Shown: positions 25,266 to 35,026, counted from the first letter of the stretch. The stretch is 42,360 nt of DNA from Alphaproteobacteria bacterium (GCA_002400495.2 NVQL02000013.1:112782-155141); one strand, 5' to 3'. Translations and numbers: made by a program. The notes: generated from the sequence alone by a model not told the origin.

Positions 25266-27269
25266 CTAGCCCTCAATGCGGCTAAAATCTGCAATTGTTT
25301 TGGTTGCTGTTCTAATGATGAACAGTAACTTCAAACGATTTATGCGAATATCAGCAACATCATCATTTACTTTAACATCTTCAAAAAATGTGTCAATTGG
25401 CGCGCGTAGCTTTGCTAAAGCTGACATTGCGGCGGCAAAGTCTTCTTTAACCACAGCTTCATTGATTATTTTGACATTTTTTTCAATGGCTAAAAATAAA
25501 TCTTTTTCAGCGTCTAATACCAAAAGTTTTTTGTCAATAATCGAATCAAATTCTAACGGCTGTTTTTTATCTTCCGCCTGCAAAATATTGTTGGCGCGTT
25601 TTATGCCTGCAAGTAAGTTGACACCATCATCGGTTTTCAAAAAATCAGCCAAAGCGGCAACGCGCTTTTCAGCCAGTACGATGTCGTTTTGACCTTCAAG
25701 CGCAAAAATAGCATCAATCAAATCGTGGCGCATGCCTTGGTCTTTAAAATAAACTTTCAAACGGTCAATAAAGAAAGGCAGCAAATCCTGCGGAATGTCC
25801 AGCCTAATTTGCCGCTCCAACACAATGCGGATAATACCCAATGCCGCACGACGTAAAGCAAACGGGTCTTTTGAACCTGTTGGTTTTTCATCAATGCTCC
25901 AGAAACCCAACAAGGTATTGAATTTATCAGCCAAAGACACAGTCAAAGCAATCAAATTAGTCGGCACTGCGTCAGATGGGCCTTGCGGCGCATAATGCTG
26001 CGCCAACGCCTCGGCCACATCGGCATCAATGCCTTCAGCCAATGCATATTGCTGCCCCATATAACCTTGCAACTCGGGCAATTCACCGACCATATGCGTG
26101 ACCAAATCGGCTTTGCACAATTCCACCGCCAATTTCGTTTTCTTCACATCAGCTTTAGTAAATTCACTCAGCATTTCAGCCAATTCTTTGATGCTGCTCA
26201 CCCGCTCAAATTGACTACCCAATTTGGCATGGAAGGTAATATTCTTCAATTTCTCAACACGGTCAGCCAGCTTTATCCGTTTATCAGTTTCCCAAAAATA
26301 TTTAGCGTCAGAAAGCCGCGCTCGGATCACTTTTTCATTGCCGTGAGTGATGATTTTACCACCATCAAGAGCAATCATATTCGATATCGCCACAAAATGA
26401 TGGCTCAATTTCTTGGTTTTAGGGTCAATCACCGAAAAGCACTTTTGATGGCCTTTAATCGTCTCAATAATCACCCGCTCTGGCACGTCCAAAAACTCAA
26501 CTTCAAACTCACCCAACAAGGCCACAGGCCATTCAACCAAGCCTGCTGTTTCGGCGATCAAACTTTTATCATCAATTAATTCTAGGCCTTTCGCCGCACA
26601 TATTTCCTGCGCCTCAGCCAAAATCATCGCCGCACGTTCAGCGCCATCCAGCACCACATTGGCTGCCAATAACTTGGCTTTATAATCGGCAAAATCAGTC
26701 ACGCTAAAGCGGTCATTATTCATAAATAAATGGCCTTGCGTGCTGTCACCGACAGGCACATTCTCAATTTCAAATGGCACAATTTTACCATCAAGCAAAC
26801 AGATAATGCTTTGTAATGGCCGCACCCAGCGCAAAGAGCCTGTGCCCCACCGCATAGATTTCGGCCACGGAAATTTCCTAATCAGCTCGGGCATGGCCGC
26901 GGCGATAATGTCAGCAGTAGATTGCCCAACCTTCTCAATGATGGCCACATGAAATTTTTTGCCCTTAATTTCTTGCTCAACACATTGCTCTAGCGTCACA
27001 CCAGCACCGCGCAAAAAACCTTCAATGGCTTTGTCAGGCGCACCCACTTGCGGGCCTTTACGCTGCTCTTTAATATCAGGTGTCGATGTTGGCACATCAG
27101 CAATTTTCAGGCAAATGCGCCGTGGCGTGGCATAAGCCTCAATCGCGCCAAATTTAAGCCCAGCAGTTTTCAAAAAGCCAGACACCAAACGGCTCAAATC
27201 GGCCTTAGCGGCATTTTGCATGCGGCTTGGAATTTCTTCGGAAAATAATTCAATAAAAAGTTCAGCCAT
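25266..27269 (-). CDS. glyS: Glycine--tRNA ligase beta subunit
   Basis: Beta subunit of the heterotetrameric bacterial glycyl-tRNA synthetase, which binds tRNA and contains the HD-like and anticodon-binding regions. The N-terminus [18 protein letters not shown] is diagnostic, followed by the B3/B4-like part (EQRKGPQVGAPDKAIEGFLRG). The C-terminal half includes YALAEGIDADVAEAL and ends with the DALR-like anticodon domain. The start at 27269 has a perfect AAGGAGGT. The glyQ stop and glyS start overlap (TAATG), which couples translation for 1:1 assembly. Confidence 0.97.
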   Translation of the reverse strand: MAELFIELFSEEIPSRMQNAAKADLSRLVSGFLKTAGLKFGAIEAYATPRRICLKIADVPTSTPDIKEQRKGPQVGAPDKAIEGFLRGAGVTLEQCVEQEIKGKKFHVAIIEKVGQSTADIIAAAMPELIRKFPWPKSMRWGTGSLRWVRPLQSIICLLDGKIVPFEIENVPVGDSTQGHLFMNNDRFSVTDFADYKAKLLAANVVLDGAERAAMILAEAQEICAAKGLELIDDKSLIAETAGLVEWPVALLGEFEVEFLDVPERVIIETIKGHQKCFSVIDPKTKKLSHHFVAISNMIALDGGKIITHGNEKVIRARLSDAKYFWETDKRIKLADRVEKLKNITFHAKLGSQFERVSSIKELAEMLSEFTKADVKKTKLAVELCKADLVTHMVGELPELQGYMGQQYALAEGIDADVAEALAQHYAPQGPSDAVPTNLIALTVSLADKFNTLLGFWSIDEKPTGSKDPFALRRAALGIIRIVLERQIRLDIPQDLLPFFIDRLKVYFKDQGMRHDLIDAIFALEGQNDIVLAEKRVAALADFLKTDDGVNLLAGIKRANNILQAEDKKQPLEFDSIIDKKLLVLDAEKDLFLAIEKNVKIINEAVVKEDFAAAMSALAKLRAPIDTFFEDVKVNDDVADIRINRLKLLFIIRTATKTIADFSRIEG

Positions 27270-28228
27270 TATTTTACCTCCTTCTTCAGAGATCCCAATG
27301 GAGTCTCCATCCACAAGTCAGCACATTTCTTAGACAATGCCCGCACACGGCCAATATAAGCTTGGCGCTCGGTGACCGAGATTACCCCTCGCGCGTCTAA
27401 CATGTTAAACAGGTGCGAAGCTTTGATGCATTTTTCATAAGCAGGCAAAGCCATTTTATAATCATTGCCAAGCGGGCTTTTGGCCGCACTGGCATCAACA
27501 ATGGCTTGGCACTCTTTCTCAGCGTCTTCAAAATGCCGCATCAAGATATCAGTATCCGCCACCTCAAAATTATAGCGGCTATGCTCTTGTTCGGCTTGGT
27601 GGAATATATCACCATAGCTGATTTTATCAGCGCCTTGGCGGCCATTATAATTCAAATCATAAACATTATCAACGCCTTGCACATACATGGCCAAGCGTTC
27701 AACACCGTAAGTCAATTCACCCGTCACTGGGCTACAATCATAACCACCGACCTGCTGAAAATAAGTAAATTGGCTGACTTCCATGCCATCAACCCACACT
27801 TCCCAGCCTAGCCCCCACGCGCCAAGCGTTGGGCTTTCCCAGTCATCTTCCACAAATCTAATGTCATGATTGGCTTTGTCGATGCCGATCACGCTCAAAG
27901 ACTTAATGTAAAGTTCTTGAATGTCTTTTGGCGATGGTTTTAACACCACCTGAAATTGGTAAAAATGCTGCAAACGGTTGGGGTTTTCACCATAGCGGCC
28001 ATCGGAAGGACGACGCGATGGTTGAATATAGGCGGCTTTCCAGTCATTCGGCCCCAAGGCGCGCATAATAGTCGCGGGGTGAAAAGTGCCCGCGCCGACT
28101 TCCATATCATAAGGCTGCAATATCGCGCAGCCATAATCGGCCCAAAAATTTTGCAATGCCATAATCATCGCCTGAAAGCTATTTTCAGGGCGCATATGTT
28201 CGGGGATATGTGAATTGTCAGAAGTCAT
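27269..28228 (-). CDS. glyQ: Glycine--tRNA ligase alpha subunit
   Basis: Catalytic alpha subunit that forms glycyl-adenylate. Recognised by [32 protein letters not shown] in separate pieces, [19 protein letters not shown] and [19 protein letters not shown]. The start is taken at the ATG at 28228 (MTSDNSH), giving 319 residues. The in-frame start at 28282 would add a hydrophobic stretch not found in the family. A -35-like TTGACC (minus strand, 28290-28295) lies about 60 nt upstream, but its -10 is poor. Confidence 0.96.
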   Translation of the reverse strand: MTSDNSHIPEHMRPENSFQAMIMALQNFWADYGCAILQPYDMEVGAGTFHPATIMRALGPNDWKAAYIQPSRRPSDGRYGENPNRLQHFYQFQVVLKPSPKDIQELYIKSLSVIGIDKANHDIRFVEDDWESPTLGAWGLGWEVWVDGMEVSQFTYFQQVGGYDCSPVTGELTYGVERLAMYVQGVDNVYDLNYNGRQGADKISYGDIFHQAEQEHSRYNFEVADTDILMRHFEDAEKECQAIVDASAAKSPLGNDYKMALPAYEKCIKASHLFNMLDARGVISVTERQAYIGRVRALSKKCADLWMETPLGSLKKEVK

Positions 28229-28342
28229 TTTTCTGCCTATTGCTTGTAACTGGTTTATTGTACAAATAAATAAGCGTATCAACGCGCAGGGTCAATAAAA
28301 ACACGCGTTTTGGGCAGTATTATTCAATTAAATGGTTAAAAT

Positions 28343-28540
28343 TTATTTTTTAAGGCGGTAAATGCCGGTCACAGGGTCGCGTTTTAGTTTTGGCATGTCT
28401 TTTATGGCCATTTTGGCGCGCTCGGCGGCGCTGGTGGCTTCGGTCACGATGTTTTGGGCGGTGCGCATCTTTTTGGCGAACCATTTATAGGCTTTATATG
28501 CGCCCATAGAGGCAATCGCGACGATTAAAATTTCTGGCAT
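28343..28540 (-). CDS. Small membrane-anchored protein, conserved near glyQ/S49 peptidase
   Basis: A 65-residue protein with an N-terminal hydrophobic anchor (about 1-14, MPEILIVAIASMGAY). A basic amphipathic helix follows, then the ending LKRDPVTGIYRLKK. The ending resembles the DPxTGVYRP tail of small alphaproteobacterial proteins. The family function is unknown. An AGAGG ribosome-binding site supports the ATG at 28540. It lies between the S49 peptidase and glyQ genes on the same strand, separated from the former by a repeat element. Confidence 0.7.
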   Translation of the reverse strand: MPEILIVAIASMGAYKAYKWFAKKMRTAQNIVTEATSAAERAKMAIKDMPKLKRDPVTGIYRLKK

Positions 28541-28662
28541 TTTCCCTGACCTCTTTTGTTGTTATCTAATGAATTTAAGCATTGGAAATGGGATTACAAG
28601 GTGTTGGGGGGAAATTTTCTGATTTTGGCTAAATTTTTGCTGCAACATTTTGGGTTGATGTC

Positions 28663-28818
28663 GGGTAGCGCTCCTGCCTAAGCTCTGGAAGTCTGCATTT
28701 TTTCTTGGCACTGCGTGCGTTCGCTCCGCTCTCTAGCTAAGCCACTCGGCCGCTGGTCGGGTGCCAGTTCACCACCCAAGTTAATTTCATTAAGCTTAGG
28801 TGGCGCGAATATGGCGAT
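28663..28818 (+). repeat. Dispersed hairpin repeat, copy C (forward)
   Basis: Begins with GGGTAGCGCTCCTGCC, as does the forward half at 13951, then GCTCTGGAAGTCTGCA and the GCAC-TGC-GTGC hairpin. The conserved TAAGCCACTCGGCCGCTGGT follows, then an imperfect CCACC/GGTGG stem. The last hairpin (CCGAAA/TTTCGG elsewhere) is not preserved here. It lies in the 332-nt gap between two minus-strand genes, and nothing else is seen in this gap. Confidence 0.8.
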
Positions 28819-28872
28819 GTTCTGCATATGGGTGCTGTACTGATGTTTAGGTGCAAACAGCCTTATTTTTGT

Positions 28873-29748
28873 TCAAAGGCCGAATCTAGACCAGAGGGCT
28901 TTTTCTTCGGCAACTTCGGCTAGGCCGTGGGCTACGCCGACGCCGATGTCGCTGATATTGCCGCCAAAGGAGGCAGGGGTTGAGGAGCCGAACATTTTTT
29001 TGAGTAGGCCTTTTTTGCCAAGGCTAACGTCTTTAAAGCGTACATTGGGGCCAAATTTGGTTTTCATCACTTCGTAAACACTGCCAATGTCATCAATTAG
29101 GCCGTGTTCCTTGGCGCGTTTGCCGGCCCAAAAATCACCGTTAAATAATGTGTCTTCGTCGGCATTTAATTTGTCTTTACGTCTGTCTCGCACATGTTGC
29201 TTAAAGGCTTCGTGAATGTCACCGCTCATTTGACCAATTAATGCCACATCTTCTTTCTTTTCGGGCATAAACATATCAAGTTTATTTTTGTTTTTGCCAG
29301 ATGTATAAACGCGACGGTCAATGTCCCATTTTTTGATTAATCTATCGACACCAAAGCTGGTCATTATCACGCCGATAGAGCCGACAATACTGGTTTCGTG
29401 GGCATAAGCTTCATCGCCAGCGCATAATAACCAATAACCGCCCGAGGCAGCGACATCTTCGGCAAAAGTAAATACAGGCACTTTATGTTCGGCAGATAGA
29501 GTGCGGATGCGGTCATGAATCAACGCGCTTTGCACGGGGCTGCCACCAGGTGAATTGATCGAAATGGCCACGGCATTCACGCCGTTCATTTCAAAAGCTT
29601 TTTCAAGTCCATCTTTCACTGCGGCTAAATTTAAGCCTGCCTTAAAATTGCTACCTTCGCCAATCCCACCCGATAATCTAAGCGTTGCCACCAATGGGTT
29701 GGTAGATTTCATTTTCTTGGGCAATAAAGGGTCTAAAAATTTAAACAT
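28873..29748 (-). CDS. S49 family serine peptidase (SppA/SohB-like)
   Basis: A membrane-associated peptidase that degrades cleaved signal peptides or other membrane peptides. The core shows SINSPGGSPVQS, the nucleophile region VAASGGYWLL and the ETSIVGSIGVI segment, and the downstream Lys-rich GKNKNKLDMF is close to the expected catalytic Lys region. At 291 residues it has a single S49 domain and no obvious N-terminal membrane segment, unlike SppA of E. coli. A strong AAGGAAG precedes the ATG at 29748. Confidence 0.92.
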   Translation of the reverse strand: MFKFLDPLLPKKMKSTNPLVATLRLSGGIGEGSNFKAGLNLAAVKDGLEKAFEMNGVNAVAISINSPGGSPVQSALIHDRIRTLSAEHKVPVFTFAEDVAASGGYWLLCAGDEAYAHETSIVGSIGVIMTSFGVDRLIKKWDIDRRVYTSGKNKNKLDMFMPEKKEDVALIGQMSGDIHEAFKQHVRDRRKDKLNADEDTLFNGDFWAGKRAKEHGLIDDIGSVYEVMKTKFGPNVRFKDVSLGKKGLLKKMFGSSTPASFGGNISDIGVGVAHGLAEVAEEKALWSRFGL

Positions 29749-29824
29749 AATCTTCCTTAAATTCTTTGTTTCATATTAAATAGGTTTAATTGCAAGCATT
29801 TACAAGATCAACTAGATTTCTCTG

Positions 29825-30583
29825 TTACATTTCAATGCCATCGCCATGCCTAAAAACCCGTTCGGCAAAATCAGTCACTGTGCCATCATCATGGCGTAAA
29901 ACCAGGTCAGGCAGCATTTTAAGCGGCGCACGGCTGCCTTTTTTTGCTTGCAATAAAAACCGCGTTGCAGGTGCATTATATTTGCTAAATATCGGCCGTA
30001 TACGCAGGTCACCTACCCTATTTTCTAATATTTTCAGCACCGTATAAAGATGTTCCATCGGGTAGATAATGCTCATAAAAGCCTTGTTTTTCAATAAGCG
30101 CACCATGAATATCAGCCAAAGCTGTAAGTCATCCTGCTTTATACTATGCGCCAACGCCTTATAGTCATCACGCGAGGTTTTGCCCTTTGCGGGATCAAAA
30201 AAAGGCGGGTTGGAAAATATATGATCAAAACTATCTGCCATCAGGCCGTGTTTTTCGTGGGTAGCGGCTTTGTCAAAAATATCAACATTCAAAATGTCAA
30301 TTTGCGCATCAAAATTATTTTGTTGCACATTATATTGTGCCAATTCAGCGACATTATCATATTTCTCAATTGCAGTTATATGCGGCTTAAAATCACCTGC
30401 CAAACGCGCCAAATAACAAATAGAAGGCGTGGCAACTCCCGCCCCAACCTCAAGCATTTTGCCGTTAATGGCTGGCAATGAGGCCGCCAAAAGCAAGGCA
30501 TCCGACCCCGCCCGATAACCTTTTTTAGGCTGACGCAATTTTACCAAACCATTTAAAAAATCATCGTCCGTAAAACCTGTCAC
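29825..30583 (-). CDS. tRNA1(Val) (adenine37-N6)-methyltransferase-like protein (TrmN6/YfiC family)
   Basis: SAM-dependent N6-adenine methyltransferase of 252 residues. The catalytic NPPF motif is present (FSNPPFF), with motif I around LEVGAGVATPS and the family N-terminal signature LRQPKKGYRAGSDALLLAA. The likely substrate is A37 of a tRNA, as for E. coli YfiC. The start is a GTG at 30583 that overlaps the stop of the DUF2007 gene (GTGA), so the two are translationally coupled. Confidence 0.88.
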   Translation of the reverse strand: MTGFTDDDFLNGLVKLRQPKKGYRAGSDALLLAASLPAINGKMLEVGAGVATPSICYLARLAGDFKPHITAIEKYDNVAELAQYNVQQNNFDAQIDILNVDIFDKAATHEKHGLMADSFDHIFSNPPFFDPAKGKTSRDDYKALAHSIKQDDLQLWLIFMVRLLKNKAFMSIIYPMEHLYTVLKILENRVGDLRIRPIFSKYNAPATRFLLQAKKGSRAPLKMLPDLVLRHDDGTVTDFAERVFRHGDGIEM

Positions 30584-30795
30584 TGGTTATACCTATCTAT
30601 AATCAGAGTGTAAGTTTTGAGCGCTTCGTCATAATCATCGTCAATCACCATCACACGTTTTTGAAATGCGCCAATAGAACCTTCCATCATCGAAATATTT
30701 TCATCAAAAACAAAAGATCGTATATCTTCCTGCTCCAAAACATTACGTACATAAGAAATCAGTACAGGATCTTGTGTTTCGAACAACATTTTCAT
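30580..30795 (-). CDS. DUF2007 family protein
   Basis: A 71-residue protein of the DUF2007 group (called putative signal-transducing protein, beta-alpha-beta fold). The pattern is MKMLFETQDPVLISYVRNVLEQEDI at the start, in two parts, and ending with RVMVIDDDYDEALK. The biochemical role of the family is unknown. It is cotranscribed with the tRNA methyltransferase downstream and divergent from the polyprenyl synthase gene. The shared 103-nt gap is AT-rich. Confidence 0.88.
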   Translation of the reverse strand: MKMLFETQDPVLISYVRNVLEQEDIRSFVFDENISMMEGSIGAFQKRVMVIDDDYDEALKTYTLIIDRYNQ

Positions 30796-30898
30796 AATTA
30801 TTTAACACTTTTTAAAAACTTCACAATGAATTGACTTGACGTTATCACAATAAAGCCTCAAATAATAAGCGTAATGTTTATTTTTGAGGTGTACTGGT

Positions 30899-31918
30899 AT
30901 GGCTGTAATCTTACAATATAAAAAAAACAGCAAGCCCGATTTATCGTTGCTGCTGGAGTTAACCAAGCATGACATGGGCAGGGTTAACGAAAACATCCTC
31001 TCTCATACTGGATCACATGTCAAAACCATCCCACAAGTGGCAAATTACCTCATAGATTCAGGCGGCAAACGCATCCGCCCGATGTTGATGATTGCTGCCA
31101 GCCAAATGTGCGGCTATGAAGGCGATCATCATATTGTCATCTCAACCGCTGTTGAATTTTTGCACACTGCCACTTTATTGCATGATGATGTGGTTGATGA
31201 TAGTGATGTCAGACGCGGCAAACAGGCGGCGCGCAAAATTTGGGGCAACGAAACCAGCGTTTTGGTTGGTGATTTTTTGCTAGCCCGAACATTTAACATG
31301 ATGGTCAAAACAGGCTCGCTTGAATGCCTGAACTCACTTTCTGGTGCAGCGGTGACAATCAGCGAAGGCGAAATTATGCAGCTCGCCGCGGCCAAAAACA
31401 CTTCAACCACCGAAGATCATTACCTACAAATCATCCATGCTAAAACTGCAGCATTATTCGAAAGTGCCTGTGAAATGGGCGCAATGATTTCTAATGCTAG
31501 CGAAGAGCAACGCCAAGCCCTGCACGCTTTTGGGCATAATTTAGGCATTGCTTTCCAATTAGTTGATGATGCATTAGATTTCGGCAATGGCTCAGGCCTT
31601 GAAGCCCAACTTGATAAAAATATTGGTGATGATTTCAGAGAACAAAAGATCACCCTACCGATTATTTTCGCCTATCGCGAAGGCACCAAAGAAGAACGTA
31701 AATTCTGGGATAGAACGCTCAAACAAGGCGATCAGGGAGATCTCGATTTACAATATGCCATCACATTATTAGCCAAATATGACACGCTGAAAAAAACCAA
31801 ATTACGCGCCGAACATTATGCTTCAAAAGCCGTTCAAGCCTTGGCTCTATTTCCGCCATCTGACATGCGCACCGCATTGGAACAAACAGTGGCATTCTGT
31901 ATCGCGAGAGAAAAATAG
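30899..31918 (+). CDS. ispB: Polyprenyl diphosphate synthase (octaprenyl/decaprenyl type)
   Basis: Extends farnesyl diphosphate with IPP to the long all-trans chain used for ubiquinone. The two Asp-rich motifs are intact: LHDDVVDDSDVRRG (first, DDxxD-type) and LVDDALDF (second). GGKRIRPML near the N-terminus is also typical. The ATG at 30899 has GAGGTG 8 nt upstream and gives 339 residues. The TTG at 30884 is not needed. The product length (C40 or C50) cannot be set from sequence. It is convergent with ispE, and the 427-nt gap between them is filled by a repeat element. Confidence 0.94.
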   Translation: MAVILQYKKNSKPDLSLLLELTKHDMGRVNENILSHTGSHVKTIPQVANYLIDSGGKRIRPMLMIAASQMCGYEGDHHIVISTAVEFLHTATLLHDDVVDDSDVRRGKQAARKIWGNETSVLVGDFLLARTFNMMVKTGSLECLNSLSGAAVTISEGEIMQLAAAKNTSTTEDHYLQIIHAKTAALFESACEMGAMISNASEEQRQALHAFGHNLGIAFQLVDDALDFGNGSGLEAQLDKNIGDDFREQKITLPIIFAYREGTKEERKFWDRTLKQGDQGDLDLQYAITLLAKYDTLKKTKLRAEHYASKAVQALALFPPSDMRTALEQTVAFCIAREK

Positions 31919-31957
31919 AGCTTTTCTCTCGCCTACTTGCATCAGAGTAAACAGTAT

Positions 31958-32326
31958 CGCACCGAAATTCAGAGTTTCGGCATACTCGAGCTAACTCAGC
32001 TTAATGAGGCTAACTCGGGTGGTGAACTAGCACACGATCAGCGGCTGAGTGGCTTAGCTAGAGAGCGGAGCGAACGCACGCAGTGCCAAGCAAAAATGCA
32101 AACTTCCAGAGCATTGGCAGGAGTGCGACCCCGCATAGACTGCAAAAAGACAGTTAGCTGGCAACTAATGCTCTGGAAGTCCTCATTTTTTCGTTCGGCT
32201 TCGCCTCTCTTTTATCGTTCGCGTTGCTCTCTATAAGCACTGCGTGCGTTCGCTCCGCTCACTTGCCACGCCTAACGGCGACGCGCGGTCGCGCTTGCCT
32301 CAGCCTTGCGGCTTCGGACTTTTTTT
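31958..32326. repeat. Dispersed hairpin repeat, composite D (inverted half, core, forward half)
   Basis: The best-preserved composite. The inverted half (31958-32113) has CCGAAA/TTTCGG (31962-31980) and GCAC-GCA-GTGC (32076-32086). The centre is a long imperfect hairpin with 24-nt arms at 32092-32115 and 32167-32190 (3 mismatches). The 51-nt loop includes a core at 32129-32161 that is repeated with one mismatch at 38411-38443. The forward half (32191-32326) has CGCC-TAAC-GGCG, GCGC-GGTC-GCGC and AGCC-TTGC-GGCT, and ends in a T-run. It fills the gap between convergent ispB and ispE. I see no gene here. Confidence 0.8.
32302..32326 (+). terminator. Possible intrinsic terminator at the end of repeat D
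   Basis: AGCC-TTGC-GGCT (32302-32313) is followed after 6 nt by seven Ts (32320-32326). It is placed after ispB on the same strand and 20 nt before the ispE stop. The stem is only 4 bp, so its efficiency alone is doubtful, but the two GC-rich hairpins just before it may help. Confidence 0.4.
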
Positions 32327-32345
32327 CCATGAAAGGTTGTTGGTG

Positions 32346-33215
32346 CTATCCTGAAAATAATGTGGATTTTATCCACCAATTAGGATGCGTCACCGCTAGC
32401 AGTTTGGTCGCAGTTTCAGCCTGTTCCGCTGTATTAAATATCGCAAAACATGTTGCGCCACTGCCGCTCATTTGCGCAAACAGCACATTATCACATTCAT
32501 TCAAGGCGTTCAGCACATTGGCAATTTCGGGGCAAATTTCAACCGCTGCGGATTGCATGTCGTTACGTTGATTTTTTAAGAATTTCACCAATTCAAAAAC
32601 ATCACTAAATATAGGCGCCATCTGCCCCGCGAAATCATAAGGTGCAATGTCAGCACTGGCATTTAATTTACCAAATATTTTGGCGGTCGATACGGCTTCA
32701 TTGGGGTTGACCAAAACCGCATGTAAATTAGGTAATTCAGGCCATTGATCTAGCTGTTCACCAATGCCTGACATGATTACATTTTTGCCGTTAAAACAAA
32801 CAGGCACATCCGCACCTAAGGCCAATAAAACATCATCCACATCATCGGTTTTGTCATAGGCCTGCATCAGTAATTTTATCGTCATGGCCGCGTTAGATGA
32901 CCCGCCGCCAATGCCCGAAGCCACAGGCAAATTTTTCACCAAACTGAATTTTCCTGCAACTCGCATATTGAAATGCTGCTCAAACAATCTAGCTGCTTTG
33001 ATGATTAAATTGTCATTAGTATCAAACCCGTTCAACTCGTTTGCGTAAGGCCCGATAATCTCTAGTGTAAGTTCATCAGCCAGCTCAAAGCTCAATTCAT
33101 CGCCACAATCGGCAAATGTCACGAGGCTTTCTAACATATGATAGCCATCGGCGCGTTTGCCCAAAATGTGCAAAAATAAGTTTATTTTGGCAGGGCATAA
33201 TGTCTTATAAAGCAT
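32346..33215 (-). CDS. ispE: 4-diphosphocytidyl-2-C-methyl-D-erythritol kinase
   Basis: GHMP kinase of the MEP pathway that phosphorylates CDP-methylerythritol at the 2-hydroxyl. The ATP-binding GHMP motif PVASGIGGGSSNAAM is clear, and AKINLFLHILGKRADGYHML at the N-terminus is the substrate-binding signature. The 289 residues end with a normal HPNWW motif, so the adjacent repeat has not truncated the protein. The ATG at 33215 is 5 nt after the stop of the TPR gene, which suggests cotranscription. Confidence 0.95.
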   Translation of the reverse strand: MLYKTLCPAKINLFLHILGKRADGYHMLESLVTFADCGDELSFELADELTLEIIGPYANELNGFDTNDNLIIKAARLFEQHFNMRVAGKFSLVKNLPVASGIGGGSSNAAMTIKLLMQAYDKTDDVDDVLLALGADVPVCFNGKNVIMSGIGEQLDQWPELPNLHAVLVNPNEAVSTAKIFGKLNASADIAPYDFAGQMAPIFSDVFELVKFLKNQRNDMQSAAVEICPEIANVLNALNECDNVLFAQMSGSGATCFAIFNTAEQAETATKLLAVTHPNWWIKSTLFSG

Positions 33216-33220
33216 GCAGC

Positions 33221-35026
33221 TTATCCATTATCGAGCTTATTATTTTCGGCCTTTACGGCAGGCATCTGATCTTGGGCTTTTCGCCTATCCAGCGCATCCA
33301 AGCCGTTTTCACGTTTATATTCAAGATCATCATAATTAATCTCGGGCGATTTAAAAATCGTCGCCTGTTGCCATTTAAATTCAGCTTCAAGCTTGCGACC
33401 TAACTTCCAATAAACATCGCCCAAATGGTCACTAATGTCAGCATTGCTTGGGCTTACCAGCATAGCACGTTCAAGTTCCAATCGCGCCTCTTCGTATCTG
33501 CCAAGCTTAAAATAGGCCCAGCCTAAACTGTCAATTATAAAGGCATTTTGCGGGTCAATCACCAATGCGGTGTTAATCATTTTAAGCCCTTGTTCCAACT
33601 TCATGCCTTTATCAACCCAAGAATAACCTAAATAATTCAAAGCATAAGAATGGTTGGGGTCGAGTTTTAGAGCTTGCAAAAAATCAACTTCAGCCTGAGG
33701 CCAGTTTTTCAAACGCTCGTGGGCAACAGCGCGATTATAAAATAAATTAGCATCATTTATGGTCAACAACATGAGTTTATTGACCAAATCATCATAATAT
33801 TCAACCGATTGCGCGTATTTTTCATTGCGCTTAAGCATGTTGGCATATTCCATATGCACCGCTTCATCAATCTTATCTTCGGTTAAAAGCGCAGCAACTT
33901 TTTCCAGCGCCAAGTCATTCTGGCCATTAATTTCCAAATTGGCAGCAATGCGTATTTGGGCCTTGGTGTAAAACGGGCTGTCAGCTTTTATCTGCTCCAA
34001 AATCACATTGGCTTCTACAAATTTTTCAACATTCTGATAACTTAGTGACAATATATTGAGAATATAGCTATTTTCGGGCGCTAAATATTGCCCCAAACGA
34101 CCATAATTTAGTGCTTCATCATAATTGCCGGCGCCATAATAAACATTGGCAATGTGATAAAGATTATATGCAATGGCCTCTTGCGCGTTGGCAATCATCG
34201 GTTCAGGTTTGTCACCCGCAATTAATCGTGCTCGGGCTTTGTCAATCAGCGGATGCTTGCCCGCACGATTTTCAAAATCATCGTATAAAGCAAAAGCTTG
34301 TTTTTCTCGCCCGGTGCGTTCTAAAAACCGCCCATAAGCTTCAATTAGGTCTAGTTTGGTGCCGCCTAGTAGCAACGCCTCGTTATAAAAAATATCAGCG
34401 TCTTTTTGGCGGTCTTGCATTTCAGCCAAAATCGCTGAATTAATTAAATAATAAATTTGATGAAAGCTGTTTTCTTGTAATTTTTCTAGACTAGCAATGG
34501 CTTCTTCAGGCTGGTTATCAGCAAAATTTATCCAGGTTGATAAAAGATAATAGCTCATCTCTGCAATCATATAGTCATCACCTTTTTCAAGGTGGCTGCG
34601 GGCTTGGTTATAATCGCCTAATTTGACTTGGTCGGCAGTTAAAAATAGTTTTGATAAATAATGATGCGATGATTCTGGCTGCTCAATGGCTTGTTTATTT
34701 TGATGATATTTCATCGCAAAAAGCCGTGCTTTATCAAACTCACCATTGATCAAGTGAACCAGAAACAAGCTTTCAATCAGTACGGGATCATCAGGCTGTT
34801 CACTATAAAGATTTATCAAAAAACGGGTCGCATTTTTAAAGTCGCGGTTGGATAGTGCCAAATTGGCGGCTAGAAAATGCCCCGAATAAGTGCCAAATCC
34901 AGTTAAGTTACTGCGCTTTAATTCTTGCGATTTGGCGTTGACAATCGTCAAGCTCGAAACCACAATTAACGCCGCTAAACATATTTGTTTGATTGAATTT
35001 CTAATTGTCAATTTTGTCAATTTCAT
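33221..35026 (-). CDS. Exported tetratricopeptide-repeat protein
   Basis: About 601 residues with a signal peptide or N-terminal anchor (MKLTKLTIRNSIKQ, core ICLAALIVVSSLTIVNA). Many TPR units follow. The clearest are at the C-terminal end (NYLGYSWVDKG, DSLGWAYFKLGRYEEA, DHLGDVYWKLGRKLEAEF). The fold is a superhelix for protein-protein contacts, probably in the periplasm or at the outer membrane. The same gene stands next to ispE in many alphaproteobacteria. I use the ATG at 35026, with AGGGG upstream, instead of the ORF start at 35047. Its partner is unknown. Confidence 0.88.
   Translation of the reverse strand: MKLTKLTIRNSIKQICLAALIVVSSLTIVNAKSQELKRSNLTGFGTYSGHFLAANLALSNRDFKNATRFLINLYSEQPDDPVLIESLFLVHLINGEFDKARLFAMKYHQNKQAIEQPESSHHYLSKLFLTADQVKLGDYNQARSHLEKGDDYMIAEMSYYLLSTWINFADNQPEEAIASLEKLQENSFHQIYYLINSAILAEMQDRQKDADIFYNEALLLGGTKLDLIEAYGRFLERTGREKQAFALYDDFENRAGKHPLIDKARARLIAGDKPEPMIANAQEAIAYNLYHIANVYYGAGNYDEALNYGRLGQYLAPENSYILNILSLSYQNVEKFVEANVILEQIKADSPFYTKAQIRIAANLEINGQNDLALEKVAALLTEDKIDEAVHMEYANMLKRNEKYAQSVEYYDDLVNKLMLLTINDANLFYNRAVAHERLKNWPQAEVDFLQALKLDPNHSYALNYLGYSWVDKGMKLEQGLKMINTALVIDPQNAFIIDSLGWAYFKLGRYEEARLELERAMLVSPSNADISDHLGDVYWKLGRKLEAEFKWQQATIFKSPEINYDDLEYKRENGLDALDRRKAQDQMPAVKAENNKLDNG

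Noticed and set aside
32269..32300. Integron attC site (GCCTAAC/GTTAGGC heptamers in the repeats)
   Set aside because: The heptamers lie in one short hairpin and are not paired at attC distance; no integrase and no gene cassettes nearby.
31937..32571. Plus-strand open frames overlapping repeat D and the ispE 3' end
   Set aside because: Coding is by repeat sequence and by the antisense of ispE; the peptides repeat those from 38.1-38.5 kb.
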